This document shows, piece after piece, positions 38,274 to 50,832 of a DNA stretch of 64,000 nucleotides. Under the pieces are notes generated by a model. The model searched no databases. It was not told where the DNA came from and was given only the letters and a program-made list of their open reading frames with translations. Numbering within the stretch: position 1 is the first letter of the stretch; the number at the start of each line of letters is the position of its first letter. The position numbers and the translations under genes were made by a program. The DNA comes from Portunus trituberculatus. Lineage: Eukaryota; Arthropoda; Malacostraca; Decapoda; Portunidae. The stretch covers positions 11,515,104 through 11,579,103 of the forward strand of contig NC_059294.1 in the NCBI RefSeq assembly GCF_017591435.1, read 5' to 3'.

Positions 38274-39118
38274 TTTGTGTGGCTGTTTGACGCCGTAGAC
38301 TTGTTCCTCCTCCTCCTCCTTTCCCCCTCCCCCCCTAACTTCCCTCCATTCATACAGTTATCACTTATCTCTTGATTTAACATTTGTGGTGCTAGAGTGT
38401 AAAAATTCTGCTTGTTATCTCAGGGGAAGTATACGAATTAATCTTTATTTGCCATGTGTTCTATTTGGGCTTTTGGGTTTTCTCATAGTTTCTTGTGTCT
38501 TTCTTGTTCTTAATGAATCTTGATAATTATTATTAATGCATGATTTTCTTTCCAGGTTCCTGAATGTAAGTCTGGAGAGTCGTGGAGGTGGTGAGTACAC
38601 ATAGTTAGTTCCCAAATTTATACCTTTTAAGATCGTTGGGTGTGTTGCAGGAAATCGGGACATTTTAATCGTAAATAAGCCACGCGGAACTTTTACGATT
38701 GGATATGTATGTTATGTATCCTAACTCAAGGATATTGGATCGTGAACCACGCAGATACAGACTGCCCGAAGCCACGACAGGTTAATGAGCAAGGTGACGT
38801 TTCCGCTATGGTAGCTTTGTAGTAGTCAATGTGTGTATGGTGTCAATCTACAATACTTATACCTGACAAGTGTATATAAAAGTTGAATTATTGGCGTCTC
38901 GTCGTTTATCAAGAGTACGCAAGTGTGGGGCAGCATAGATCTGTTAAAGTGTTAATAAGTGATTTCTTATTCATGTGCGAGAATGTTATACGGCGCTGAA
39001 AAGATGCACTGCACGGCGCTGCTTTCCCACTCATTACTATTATGACTGTAAAGCGATGCAGGAACAGCTGAAAATAACCAGAACTTGAGAAGCGAGGGGA
39101 GTAAATATTCTTTTCACC

Positions 39119-39121
<3 letters not shown>
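38271..39121. other. Low-repeat region, nothing recognised
   Basis: AT-leaning mixed sequence. No convincing frame. Confidence 0.5.

Positions 39122-39194
<73 letters not shown>
39122..39194. repeat. (GT)n microsatellite
   Basis: A pure GT run. Confidence 0.97.
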
Positions 39195-39196
<2 letters not shown>

Positions 39197-39290
39197 AAAC
39201 GCGCATTTACCTACTTTATTCAACAAATTTGTACTACACATAGTCTGGGCTACACTCACAAGATCATGTCTCTATAATCCGGCCTTGTCT

Positions 39291-39294
<4 letters not shown>

Positions 39295-39326
<32 letters not shown>
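39295..39326. repeat. (GT)n microsatellite
   Basis: A second, shorter GT run 100 bp after the previous one. Confidence 0.96.
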
Positions 39327-39329
<3 letters not shown>

Positions 39330-39332
<3 letters not shown>

Positions 39333-40300
39333 CAGTGGTGCGGGGCGTGACTCGTCGGGCATGGGAACCCCTATATTAGTGTGTAAGGGGAATGGACGCA
39401 GGTGTCCCGGCAAGGCGCGGCCCTCCACCCAGGAGCCCCGTCCGCCCGGGTGTTTATTGTAATGACCGCCTCATTACCGGGAGGGTTAATGCGCGGCGCG
39501 GGGCGGTGGGCGGCGCGTTATCACGGTTTTGCTGATTCCCTTGATCTTATCACGCTCCTTCCCTCCCGCCCTCTCTTTTTAACCACATGCTTTTTTTTCT
39601 TTCTCTCTCTTACTCTCTCTTTACCGTAACCCATCCCTTTTTTTGTACTTGGTATTGGTGTTCTTGTTCCTCTTGTTCTTGTTCGTGTTCTTCGTCTTTA
39701 TCTCCTCCTCCTCCTCTTCTAGTATATATTTTTTTCTACCAAAACTGACATCCATTATCCACATTTTTCTTCTATCCAGCCACAGTGAACCTCTTCATCT
39801 TCTTTTAGTCCTTCATTTTACGTTGATTCTACGCTATTTATGAACTGTTTTTTCTCCCCTTCCTTCCTTCGCCTCCCCTACTCATGATGTTCTAGATCAT
39901 GCGATTTTTTCCCTCTGCACCATAACAGCGACGTGAATCCAGAGAGAGGCTGACAGGGAATATAATCTCTCTATATTAGCAATTTTCTTTATTTGACGTG
40001 TATTATAGACCTAGGATAGAAATATGAGAATTACCCCTCGAATTGGGCCTCTGTGCATCTCGTTTTCTGTCGGAGCCTGAGAGGTAATGCCGCTGTAATA
40101 CGCTCTTAAGCATCCCCGCATATTAAGACATCGCGGGAAAGGAGGCTCGGAAGAACTGAGGAGGCGGCGCGAATATTAAGCTGTCACCCTGAGGAACTTA
40201 CATGTATGAGTATTATGCTGTATGCTAATTTGATCGCTGGCCTTAATGAGCGGGAGTTATCATGTAGTGGGAGATTACTGTAGTGTTTCTTTTCTTTATC
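39330..40300. other. Low-repeat region with two GC/ATTA islands
   Basis: 39340-39540 is CpG-rich and 40060-40290 mixes CpG-rich and TTAA/TAAT words. The middle is pyrimidine-rich. No gene assigned. Confidence 0.45.
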
Positions 40301-40715
40301 ATTCTGTAGTAGGTCTGGTTGTGTGACTAAGGAGCCATTTTTTTTTTGTAATTGTGTGAGTGTGTGTGTTTATTGTTTTTGTTTCTCTCTGTTTGGTTTT
40401 GTTTATATATAATTTTTCTGTTACTTGTGTACGATTTTTTTTTCTTCCATTAGTATTCGAGTCTTAGTTGTTTTTTTTTGTTTTTTTTATTGGGTTTTAT
40501 TTTCTGTAGTTCTGTATCTACTTCTCATTTTTCGCTGTACTATTTATTTAGATCATTGTTTTGTTTCTTTTATGGTTTGTAGAATGAATAGTTTTTTTTT
40601 TATTTGTATAGATTTATCATTATGTTTCTGTTTCTTCCTTCTGTCTTCTACTTATTAAGCCAAATATTTGTCTATTTTTTTTTAACCTTTTTTGGACGGA
40701 TTGGGCGAGGAACAG

Positions 40716-40840
<125 letters not shown>

Positions 40841-41025
40841 CAATCCATCCATCTGCCTGTCCGTCCCGCCATCCACCTGGCCTCTTGCATTGTCTTCAGC
40901 GCAATAACATTTACTCTTCACCCTCTTTATTTTCATTACTTTTAAACACTCACGGTGAAAGTCAAATAACCTTTCCGTTCTTGTCTGACTGTTTACTTTT
41001 TATCGCAATATTTTGTAATGATTTT

Positions 41026-41026
<1 letters not shown>

Positions 41027-41089
<63 letters not shown>
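41027..41089. repeat. (GT)n microsatellite
   Basis: A pure GT run. Confidence 0.97.
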
Positions 41090-41090
<1 letters not shown>

Positions 41091-41394
41091 CGTACAAAAG
41101 TTAATATTTTCCTAGATTTTTTGATTGGTAAAGAAAAGAAAGAAAAAATAGGAGTAAAAAAAGTTCTTTCATACAACGGTTTTCTCATCATAGTTTTTTT
41201 TAGTTTTTTCCTTATCGTTTGGAAGAAAGAAAGACTGGGAGGCGGTATTGGGAGTCAGGAAAATGGATTGGGAGGGAAGTGTAGATGCCTTCGTAGACTT
41301 CGATACCGGGAGGTGAAGGGGGAGAAGAACAGTTAACATGGGAATTATTTACTACTTGGTTAATCAGTTAAGATCACACAGGGCTTGCTAGAAT

Positions 41395-41395
<1 letters not shown>

Positions 41396-41486
<91 letters not shown>

Positions 41487-41502
41487 TAGATAGATGGATG
41501 GA
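41396..41502. repeat. (CA)n then GATA/GATG
   Basis: A CA run to 41483, then four GATA/GATG units. Confidence 0.96.
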
Positions 41503-43319
41503 TATTTATTGACCACAACCAAATATTAGTTACAGGAGGACTTGGAAGGTATGGTTCATCAAAATGTTTTCTATAAGAACTTGTAAATGGCTTAAAACAG
41601 AATAAAACTTGATACACATAAAGCGTCCATTTATACAATCAAACGCATGAAACGCCTAAAACAAATCAAGCTATTTCACACAAAAATCCTACAACCGCTA
41701 CTCCGACAATTTTGAAGTAACATAGACGAGGTTCGAACTCTCCACTTACTCTCGATTCTCGTCACATTTGTTGCTGTTGTGTTCAGTTGTTCTAGAATAA
41801 GAAACGTATGAGGGAAGTCGGCATAGTAGACTGTAAAGGTACTGGTAGAGGAGGAAACAGAAGCAAGAAGGGAGTAAACCAGCGTCAGAGTTAGATGGTG
41901 AGAAGCAGTGGTTGTCTCACGGCCCTAACCGCAAAACATGTATTAAGGAAGGTAAATGTCAAGAACAACGCGTTAGTATTCCCCTCTACCGCCAGGAACA
42001 TGTGTTAAAGAGGCCACGATGCTTTGTTTGAGTAGCTTCCTTGATGTATTTTTCTCGTGATGTGATTTTTTTCCTCTTGCGGTGCGTTTGAACTTCCTGG
42101 ATTTTTGGTTTAGAAGAGATTTTAAATTCTTAACCTTCTTGGTCACGCTTAAACCTCGAGTAGGCACAATAAAAAGGAGAGAAAAATCGGAGGGAGAGAC
42201 AAGCAACGCACGGTATTGTTGCGGCAGCCTTTGGGAGGCGCACGAGGCGGAGCTGACGTGGCCGATGGATTACTGCAGGATTTTCAAGCTGGAGTCATAA
42301 TCCCACCGGCGCCTGCAAGTTCCTGCCCCGCCGCTCGCCTGCCCGCCCCACAGCCTCCGCCACCCACCGCCAGTCACCGTCTTGCACATTACGTATTCCG
42401 GGCAGCCCTTCCGCGTCACGGCGAGCGATACGGCCGCCGTTATCTCCACCTGTGCGGGGAACACCTTTATTTGGGCGGCGTGCCTTGGCGTCCCTTGCGC
42501 ATCGCCACCAGAACGCCGTCACTCAGACCAAGACGAATGGCGGTGAGAGTTTCCCATGTAATAAAAACAATATATTTTTTTTGTCTACCATTTTTTTACC
42601 TAATGTTTGTGGTTGAATTGTCTTTTTCTTCACCAGGTTCGTGAGTGAAGGATGTTGTTTTATTTCTGATTTGTGATGTGAAATTAGTTACAATAGGGGG
42701 AGTTTTTTTTCTATTCAGCTGTTTTTCATTTGTTTGGAATTGACTGCCACTTATTTCAATATCAGTCAGTTATAGGAGTAGCAAGTTATCTTTATGCTAG
42801 ATTTCGTCAAAAATTACCAAGGGACAAACACCTTATTTCTATCTAGTTCTATGTAGTCAACTATCATTTCACCAGCATTTATTATAGTCTGTGTATTCTA
42901 AATTGGCTCTTGGGTTCAAAACATAGTGTAGCTTATTGATGATATAATTGACTTTAGGTGAATAATACTTGTTTTCTGTAGATCCACACTCTGATCACGA
43001 GGACAGACTGCGGTTTTCCTCAAGATCTGAGACCCAGGAGCCACTTAAGAGTAGACAGATTGTAAGTACTCTTGGTGAGGAGCGAAGGAAAGAAGCAGGG
43101 TCATGTTGCTCGGGATCGCTTACTCTGGAATAACGTAGGACAGCAGGTGGGCGTTGCCGTAATGAAAGCACGTAAAGCAAGTTGAGCTGTTTCTGTGCGA
43201 GTCGTAGCTAATTGGGTGCACGTTTCAGTTATTTATTTTCCAGTGCGGGTCTTGGCTGATGAGTGGGGCTGGGAAAATAAAAGAGGGGAGAGAAAATGTG
43301 TAAATGTGAAACAGCATGA
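41503..43319. other. Low-repeat region; CpG-rich patch at 42200-42545
   Basis: The patch carries overlapping frames on both strands (for example 42216-42644 plus) that are Pro/Arg/Ala-rich and unrecognised. The rest is AT-rich with short frames. Confidence 0.45.
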
Positions 43320-43544
43320 TAATGGATGAAATACACGGAAGAAAATAATGTAGAAGAGAAAGGAAAATTAGTCGAGCAACCGTGGTGAGGAAACAGAAAG
43401 GAAGGGAAAATAATGAAGAGATAAAAAGGTTAGTGTATAAATGTGAGGGGAAAAAATGGATGGAAAAAAAGGAGGAACATTGTAGTTGAATACCCGTGAT
43501 GAAGAGAAACAAAAGGAGGGGAAATGGATGAAAAGGAAGAGTGT

Positions 43545-43545
<1 letters not shown>
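43320..43545. repeat. Decayed ~112 bp tandem duplication
   Basis: GCAACCGTGGTGAGGAAACA and the following GGAAGGGAAAATAATG near 43376 resemble ATACCCGTGATGAAGAGAAA and GGAGGGGAAATGGATG near 43488. The right copy runs into a long A tract. Confidence 0.6.

Positions 43546-43549
<4 letters not shown>

Positions 43550-43575
<26 letters not shown>
43550..43575. repeat. A run
   Basis: About 26 consecutive A. Confidence 0.95.
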
Positions 43576-43776
43576 TGTCGGTTTAAATTTATTCTACCTA
43601 AAAAATGTAAGAATGTACAAAAAGTTAGAATTGTAAGGACATGGTACTGGAGCGACGGGGAACACAAGGTGAAGGAAAGGAGATGAATAAAAGTGAATGG
43701 AACAAGAAAAAGAAAAAAAAAAAACTTGAAGGAGTAACAGCTGTAGCATCAAGATTATTTTCCTCAACAGAATAGG

Positions 43777-43779
<3 letters not shown>

Positions 43780-43822
<43 letters not shown>
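43780..43822. repeat. (CA)n microsatellite
   Basis: A pure CA run. Confidence 0.97.
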
Positions 43823-43824
<2 letters not shown>

Positions 43825-43940
43825 TAGCAGTAATTAAGTCTACGGGATTACACTATATACCATGTAATGAATTCCCTTTTTCTCTCCATCCCTTACCTGA
43901 CACGCCCTTTAACCTCCACGTCACCGCCCCTGCCTCCCTC

Positions 43941-43964
43941 TCCACCACCACCACCACCACCACC
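43941..43964. repeat. (CCA)n tract
   Basis: Seven CCA triplets. Confidence 0.92.
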
Positions 43965-44290
43965 CAGCTGCTGCTTCTGTTGCTGCTGATCAGTATTCCC
44001 ATCTCGCGGAAAGCTAATTACCATCTCCTTTCATGTATTTTTTTTTTCCCTTCTTTTATGTGGCAGTTTTTCTCATTATAGAATGGCTATGCTTTTTGCT
44101 TCTGTCTTTTCTTTCAAAATCTTCATCATTTCGTGCAGGTTTTTTTTTTCTTTTTCTCTCCTGACGTGTTTGTTTTTCTTAGTTCTGTAATTGATTTTCT
44201 TTTTTTTGTGTGTGTGTGTGTGTGTCAATTTATTTTTTTTCTTTATTTTGCGTCGATTTTATGCGTTTTGTTGTGAAATTTTAAGGAATA

Positions 44291-44292
<2 letters not shown>

Positions 44293-44356
<64 letters not shown>
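44293..44356. repeat. (CT)n microsatellite
   Basis: A pure CT run. Confidence 0.97.
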
Positions 44357-44359
<3 letters not shown>

Positions 44360-44449
44360 CTCGTCTTCTACCCAAGACTGGAAAAGAAAAAAGAAACATG
44401 GAGAAAAGAAAACCACATTTATTTTATACAATTTCTTTCCTTCAGTAAC

Positions 44450-45777
44450 AACATAAATAATCTTTGTCATAATATTAATAACATAGTAGTAGTAATCTCC
44501 TAGGTGACCCCAACTAACGCTACCCGACCTCAGGATACACAGCCCTCCCTCACCGCGGCGCCGTGTTCTTGCCACACTCCTCTGTACACTTAGGACCAGC
44601 TCTCTATACTCTTCTACAACATACTTCTCTCTGGATCCCTTCAGTAATTTTCTTCTGCAGGTCGCTCAGTACATTGATGGCCCAATCTCTCAGTACGCCT
44701 CACTTTCAATACACTTCAATGGGTTCTCTTTCTATGCACGTAAAGTTTTGTGCCCGCTTTGATACACAGGACACAGCTGCCTCATGCCCGTACATGTATT
44801 GACAATTAATACTGATGCGACACCTCCTCAGCATCCCAAGTGTACTGAGCTAGTTCGGTTAGGCTCTGGTCGGTCCTTGAGAAGCTGCACACGCATCCCT
44901 GGTTCCCGCCCACCGCACGGCTTCCTGACTAGATCATAAAACATCATATTCATCAATTATTGACAGAACAAGGTGCGTAAGTTCGATATGAAATTGTTGT
45001 TTAGCACACACTTCCTCCCGGCTGAGGTGTTTAGTGTTTGGTGATGAGCAGTGGTCGGCGTGGACATCACCAGCTGGCGGTGTTCTGCTTGTCGCTCTGG
45101 AAGGGTGGGGGTTACTCACCCTAGAGTAAAATGCTTGATGTTTGTGTTACGTGTGTGACGTGTTTACTTTGACTCATGACGACTCACGGTTGACAGTATA
45201 CATGAAATGTTGAAGGAATATTGTATAATATTGCAAAGTGAATGTTTCAATGAAGATTGGAGTGTCTTATCATTTAGAGTTTCGTTTCACATGCAGCAAT
45301 CTCCGAAATCGATAAGAATTTTAAAAAATCCGTTTCAGTTTCAAGAAGGTTGGAAATTTAAGGTTAATACGATCGTAACAATCAGTAACATTTGTGTGTG
45401 AAGTGAAGTTAGTAACATGTTGCAATGGTCAGAGTAAACAGCCTCCCTGGCTCACCACTCAGGCTCGTGACCTGCAGCTCAGCCTTTGAAAGAAGGTTCA
45501 TGTTAGGATTTTTATCCTCATTAAAAGTGGTTGATGTTATTACAAAAATGGCACCGTGACTGTTATTCATAAGTATATGATTTTGTTGTGTAGACTCAGC
45601 TGTCAAAATATTGTTGGCAGAAAAATATTTTGAGCTTGTCATTGAGTGAGACACAATTCACAGAGATGAAAGTTCCCAAGCAGTTCCTCCGTGCAGGCTG
45701 GCGTCCTTCCGTCACCGCCGCGAGTAGTGCCTGGCGTGGGAGTGGTGCGGCGCGCTGGCCGCTACCAGATTCCAGCA
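44450..45777. other. Non-coding sequence 3' of the bHLH gene
   Basis: This is mixed-composition, low-repeat DNA with no convincing reading frame. The part adjoining 45777 would hold the 3' UTR of the bHLH transcript. I did not find a canonical polyadenylation hexamer on the minus strand in the first few hundred bases. Confidence 0.4.
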
Positions 45778-46521
45778 TCATGATACTGGGGGCGTGTGCT
45801 GTGCCTCCCCCCAGCACTGAGGAGGGTCAGCCCCCAGCAGTAGCAGCGTCACCGTGTCCGCGTCATTTGAGGGCGTGAGGTACTGGAACGACTCGAGGTT
45901 GTCCTGGAAGAGTCCCGAGTCAGCGGCACCGCACAGGAGAGTCACCAGGTCTGGGTCTTGGGGCGTGTGGGCGGGGTCCTGCTGCGGTGTCTTGGTAGGT
46001 ACGCTGCTGGGATGGCACAGGGCGGCCTGGGGTTCCTTGGGTTTGGAGTCCTCCTTCAGGATGCCTGAGAGGACCCAGGCACACGTGTCTTGCGGCGCGT
46101 TGCCGTCTAGCATGTCCTGCAGGGACCTGATGTAGGCGGAGGCGAGTCGCAGAGTGGCGATCTTGGTCATGTCGGCGGCAGCGCGGCGACGACACACCCA
46201 CGAAGGCAGCACGCCCCGCAGACTCTCGAAGGCCGTGTTGATCTGCCGCATGCGGTACCGCTCACGTGCGTTGGCTGTCTTCCTGCGGTAGCGGGACAGC
46301 GGCTGTGGCCGCGTCTTGGGCCCAGTGGGCTCGGGCAGACTCCAGTCGGGGTCGCATCTGTGCCGAGCCTTCAGAGAGCGAGGTCGCAGTTGGTACTTTC
46401 CGCTTGGAACCACCGAGGCATCTTGAGAACACTCGCTATTATTGTTGTTATCCACAGAAGAGTCTACACTGTCGCTCTCTGACTCGTTTTCGTCCTTTTT
46501 TGCCATTTTGGAAGTTATCAT
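45778..46521 (-). CDS. bHLH transcription factor, Delilah (taxi)-like
   Basis: This uninterrupted 247-residue frame encodes a nuclear DNA-binding protein expected to dimerise and bind E-boxes (CANNTG). Residues 1-45 are acidic and Ser/Asn-rich, followed by KYQLRPRS. The basic region is about residues 78-91 (RYRRKTANARERYR) with the E-box-contacting glutamate at E87. Helix 1 is about 92-104 (INTAFESLR), the loop 105-118 is long and Arg/Ala-rich, and helix 2 is about 119-138 (TKIATLRLASAYI). The tail is Pro/Gln-rich and ends in an acidic hydrophobic stretch. TANARER plus TKI-TLRLA resembles insect Delilah, a tendon-cell and wing-adhesion factor, more than HAND, Twist, Ptf1a or Net. An in-frame TGA lies three codons upstream of the first ATG, so the 5' end looks complete unless spliced. 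Met6 has a stronger start context (A at -3, G at +4). The family is near certain; the subfamily is inferred from remembered motifs. No TATA box or canonical AATAAA was seen nearby. Confidence 0.88.
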   Translation of the reverse strand: MITSKMAKKDENESESDSVDSSVDNNNNSECSQDASVVPSGKYQLRPRSLKARHRCDPDWSLPEPTGPKTRPQPLSRYRRKTANARERYRMRQINTAFESLRGVLPSWVCRRRAAADMTKIATLRLASAYIRSLQDMLDGNAPQDTCAWVLSGILKEDSKPKEPQAALCHPSSVPTKTPQQDPAHTPQDPDLVTLLCGAADSGLFQDNLESFQYLTPSNDADTVTLLLLGADPPQCWGEAQHTPPVS

Positions 46522-46906
46522 AGTTTTTCAAGACGTCAAGAGAAAGCACCGCACGTCATATCAGAGGATTCACCTCGTGTGTTTTCAGTCACTGGCTTGT
46601 TCCTGCACCACAGTGCCGGACTTTGCCTCACAGCTGTAGAAGCTTAGCGTTAAGTGGCTTGCCGCGATATCTTATTGCTGTCCGAGACTCAGAACTTTGT
46701 GTTGTGGAGCGTGGAGGAAGGCACGTCAGGCGGCGGAGGGCGGCGCCACACGATGTTGCTGCAGGACGGGCGGCCAGCCACTGAGTTCTTGCCTCGCGCC
46801 GCTGTGTAGTCACTGCCATCCTCTCCTTCACCCCCCCTCCTCTCCCTCCTTTTCCCCACTACTCCTACTATTTCCCCCTCTACCACCATGCCCCTTCACC
46901 TCTTCC

Positions 46907-46911
<5 letters not shown>
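46522..46911 (-). promoter_or_regulatory. Presumed upstream/5' region of the bHLH gene
   Basis: This is non-coding sequence immediately upstream of the minus-strand bHLH frame, bounded by a (CT)n tract. It has no TATA box that I can see. It contains one CAGCTG E-box at 46631-46636, which could be chance. The promoter role rests on position only. Confidence 0.3.

Positions 46912-46976
<65 letters not shown>
46912..46976. repeat. (CT)n microsatellite
   Basis: A pure CT run about 390 bp upstream of the bHLH start. Confidence 0.97.
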
Positions 46977-46979
<3 letters not shown>

Positions 46980-47190
46980 CGCCTGTCTGTCCACGTATCT
47001 GCATGATTGTCTTTCCATTTGATTGGCTCTGTCAGTCATCCCGCTGGCTCCCCTGGCCAAAGCTCGACTGTATATCTATATAAATGGAGGCACGTCCATT
47101 TGTGTGCCTCACTCTTTCTTTCTCCTCTCGCCTGATTTCACCCTTTCGTATCTCCACTCTCTGCTCATTTTCTTCTTAGTGTGCCCATAA

Positions 47191-48171
<981 letters not shown>

Positions 48172-48213
<42 letters not shown>

Positions 48214-48234
48214 GGTAATAATTCTCTTTTGCCT

Positions 48235-48288
<54 letters not shown>
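48172..48288. repeat. Facing (GA)n and (CT)n tracts
   Basis: A GA run at 48172-48211 and a CT run at 48239-48288 form complementary arms around a 27 bp spacer. Confidence 0.96.
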
Positions 48289-48290
<2 letters not shown>

Positions 48291-48339
48291 CGTAATCTCA
48301 GTGAAAGAAAATTCTGTCATCCTCTGTAGCAAGTGTCTT

Positions 48340-48730
48340 TTTCGATTTTTCTTTTTCATTTTTCTCTTCCATTTTCTTGGAATTGGATTTCCTTTGTCGC
48401 GGCTTCATTTCTGGATTCGTTATTTTTTATTTTCATTTTTCCTTTACCTCGCTTTCCTGCTTTATCATTATTATTATTTTTTTTTCTTCTGACGTCTCTT
48501 TCGCGTTATCTTTTATCTCTCGTGTTTGTTGTTGTGTCTCGTCCGTTTTTGTCTTTCTGTTTCTGTCTTTGGTCGTTTCTCTGTTTTCCTTCCTTCCCCT
48601 TATCTGGTTGTTTTCCATCTTGTGTCGCATAGATTTTCCCTTTCCTTTTAAAGTGCTTGCAGTCACAACCACGCCATTCTAATGTTTTGTTTTATCCATT
48701 AATTTCTCTTCTTTTTTTTTTTTTGCTTTC
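48340..48730. repeat. T/C-rich low-complexity block
   Basis: A pyrimidine-dominated + strand ending in a T run. Its frames are hydrophobic artefacts. Confidence 0.7.
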
Positions 48731-49247
48731 TCTCCTTGTAAGTGTGAATAATTTAACGTTTGTGCATAATCAGCCTATTTTACACGTTTGTATCCTATAA
48801 TTTAGTCTCGGAAAAACTCCTTCTTAGAGCCTATTTATTTTTGGTAACAATTCCTTTAACAACGTAAACATATTTTTCAGTGCCTAACACCTTCGTCTTG
48901 TCTCATTTGCTTTTGTCTCTGCATATCGTCGACTTCCCACTTCTTCCCTCCTCCTCCTTGCTTTTCCAACTCCTCTCCACTGGCGAATATTTTCATTCAC
49001 AGGCGAGTGTCTACTTAGGCTAACTCTTCTTGGTAAAATATTAGTCTTCTACAACCATCAGGACCCTCGAGACTAGTAATCTCTCGCAACAACAACTGTC
49101 ATCACCATCATAAGCCTTCCTGGGGTCTTTTTACCTAACCATCCTTCTCTCTCTCTTCCTCTCTTTCCACTCCCTCGTCTTCCTTCTCTTCTCCCTTCTC
49201 CACCTCCAAACATCAGTTCCTTTATGGCATTTTTTTTTAGTGAGGGT

Positions 49248-49248
<1 letters not shown>

Positions 49249-49300
<52 letters not shown>
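49249..49300. repeat. (GT)n microsatellite
   Basis: A pure GT run. Confidence 0.97.
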
Positions 49301-49303
<3 letters not shown>

Positions 49304-49338
49304 GCGTGTTTGTGCAAGTGTGTTTTTTTTTTTACCTT

Positions 49339-49400
49339 AGCGTCCTTCTCTACTCCTCTTTTTCATCCTTAGTTTCCTTCTCTACTCGTCTTTTTCATCC
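49339..49400. repeat. Short pyrimidine-rich tandem duplication
   Basis: TCCTTCTCTACTCCTCTTTT plus TCATCC is followed directly by TCCTTCTCTACTCGTCTTTT plus TCATCC, a period of about 31 bp. Confidence 0.8.
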
Positions 49401-49598
49401 TGTTCTATTTTCACACGTCTTGGGCATTTCTTAGTTGGTTTTCGGGGCGAGAGTAGTGTGGTGTATGCGTGTCTTGTGTGTTTCTGCCTTGTTAATCCTC
49501 TCAACTTCTCCTCTTCTCCCTCATTCTAGTCTTCCTCCACCTCCACAAACACTGGTCACTTTAACCATTTTGTTCCTTTTTGGCGGGAAGAGAAGGGT

Positions 49599-49599
<1 letters not shown>

Positions 49600-49676
<77 letters not shown>

Positions 49677-49691
49677 TGTGCGTGTGTGTGT
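49600..49691. repeat. (TG)n microsatellite
   Basis: A TG run to about 49672, then ACGTGTGCGTG variants. Confidence 0.97.
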
Positions 49692-49938
49692 GATTGGTGT
49701 GCGGAGTGTGTGTTCCTCCTCTTCCCCCGAGTGTCGTTTTACACAAGCATCAATCTTCATTATCATAAATCTCGTCACTTCATTGGTTCCGGAAATATTC
49801 CTAATGATATTTCTCTCTCTTTTGGACGGTCAATTCTTTCTTTTCCTCTTTTCATTACTTTTGAGTTTCTGTCGCCTTATTTTTTATTTCTGAAAGTTAA
49901 CGCTTCGCAGATAATTTTGTGTATATATGTTTTAATCC

Positions 49939-49960
49939 TTTTTTTTTTTTTTTTTTTTTT
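49939..49960. repeat. T run
   Basis: About 22 consecutive T. Confidence 0.95.
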
Positions 49961-50321
49961 ACTTTTTCTTTCCATAAGAGGAGGGAAAGAATAAAATTTC
50001 ATGAGTAGTCGTTGTCTTTGTTCTATAAGGACTTAGTGTGTGGGAGGAGAAGGAAGATGAGCAGGATGAAGAGGAGGAGGACAGGAGAAAAAAAGAAATA
50101 AAAAAAGAAAGACGCTTCGAGGAGGAGGAGGAGAATGAGAAGGAGGAGTAAAAGAGGAAGAAAACCAGAAAAAGATGGATTAATGAAGAAGACGAATTCT
50201 CGAGAACATTATAATTAAATAAAAAAACGAAAATAAAAATTGAAATATAAATGCAGGTGTGAGAGAAAACGGAGAAGAATACGAAGAGGAATGACTGGGG
50301 AAGAGAACATTAAGTAAAATG

Positions 50322-50324
<3 letters not shown>

Positions 50325-50386
<62 letters not shown>
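50325..50386. repeat. (GA)n microsatellite
   Basis: A pure GA run. Confidence 0.97.
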
Positions 50387-50390
<4 letters not shown>

Positions 50391-50495
50391 GGGTGAAGGT
50401 GAAGGAAGAGTTTAGCGCCTCACATGAACCTTTGACCCACTGAGGTATAAGGAATCAAAAACTATTAATACGAAGGTAAATATTTGTTGTAAAGG

Positions 50496-50500
<5 letters not shown>

Positions 50501-50553
<53 letters not shown>
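50501..50553. repeat. (GA)n microsatellite
   Basis: A pure GA run. Confidence 0.97.
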
Positions 50554-50556
<3 letters not shown>

Positions 50557-50762
50557 AAAAAAAAACAAAAGAACTTAATCATGACCAGATAAATTAAGTC
50601 TACCGCTCGTTTATTGTGTTAAAAGTTGTATATGGACTCTCGTGACGGTCTCTCTCCGGGAATACGAAGAAAAAGTGCCGGAAAACGAGGTAAGAAAAGC
50701 TTCATCCTCACTTATATGGAGCTCGCGACGACATCCCGCCATAATAAGGAATGAGAGTTAAT

Positions 50763-50775
50763 GGCTTTCTGCAGT

Positions 50776-50832
<57 letters not shown>

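Noticed and set aside
41725..41750. GAGGTTCGAACTCTCC as a tRNA or tRNA-SINE B-box
   Set aside because: No matching A-box or cloverleaf was found at the expected distance upstream.
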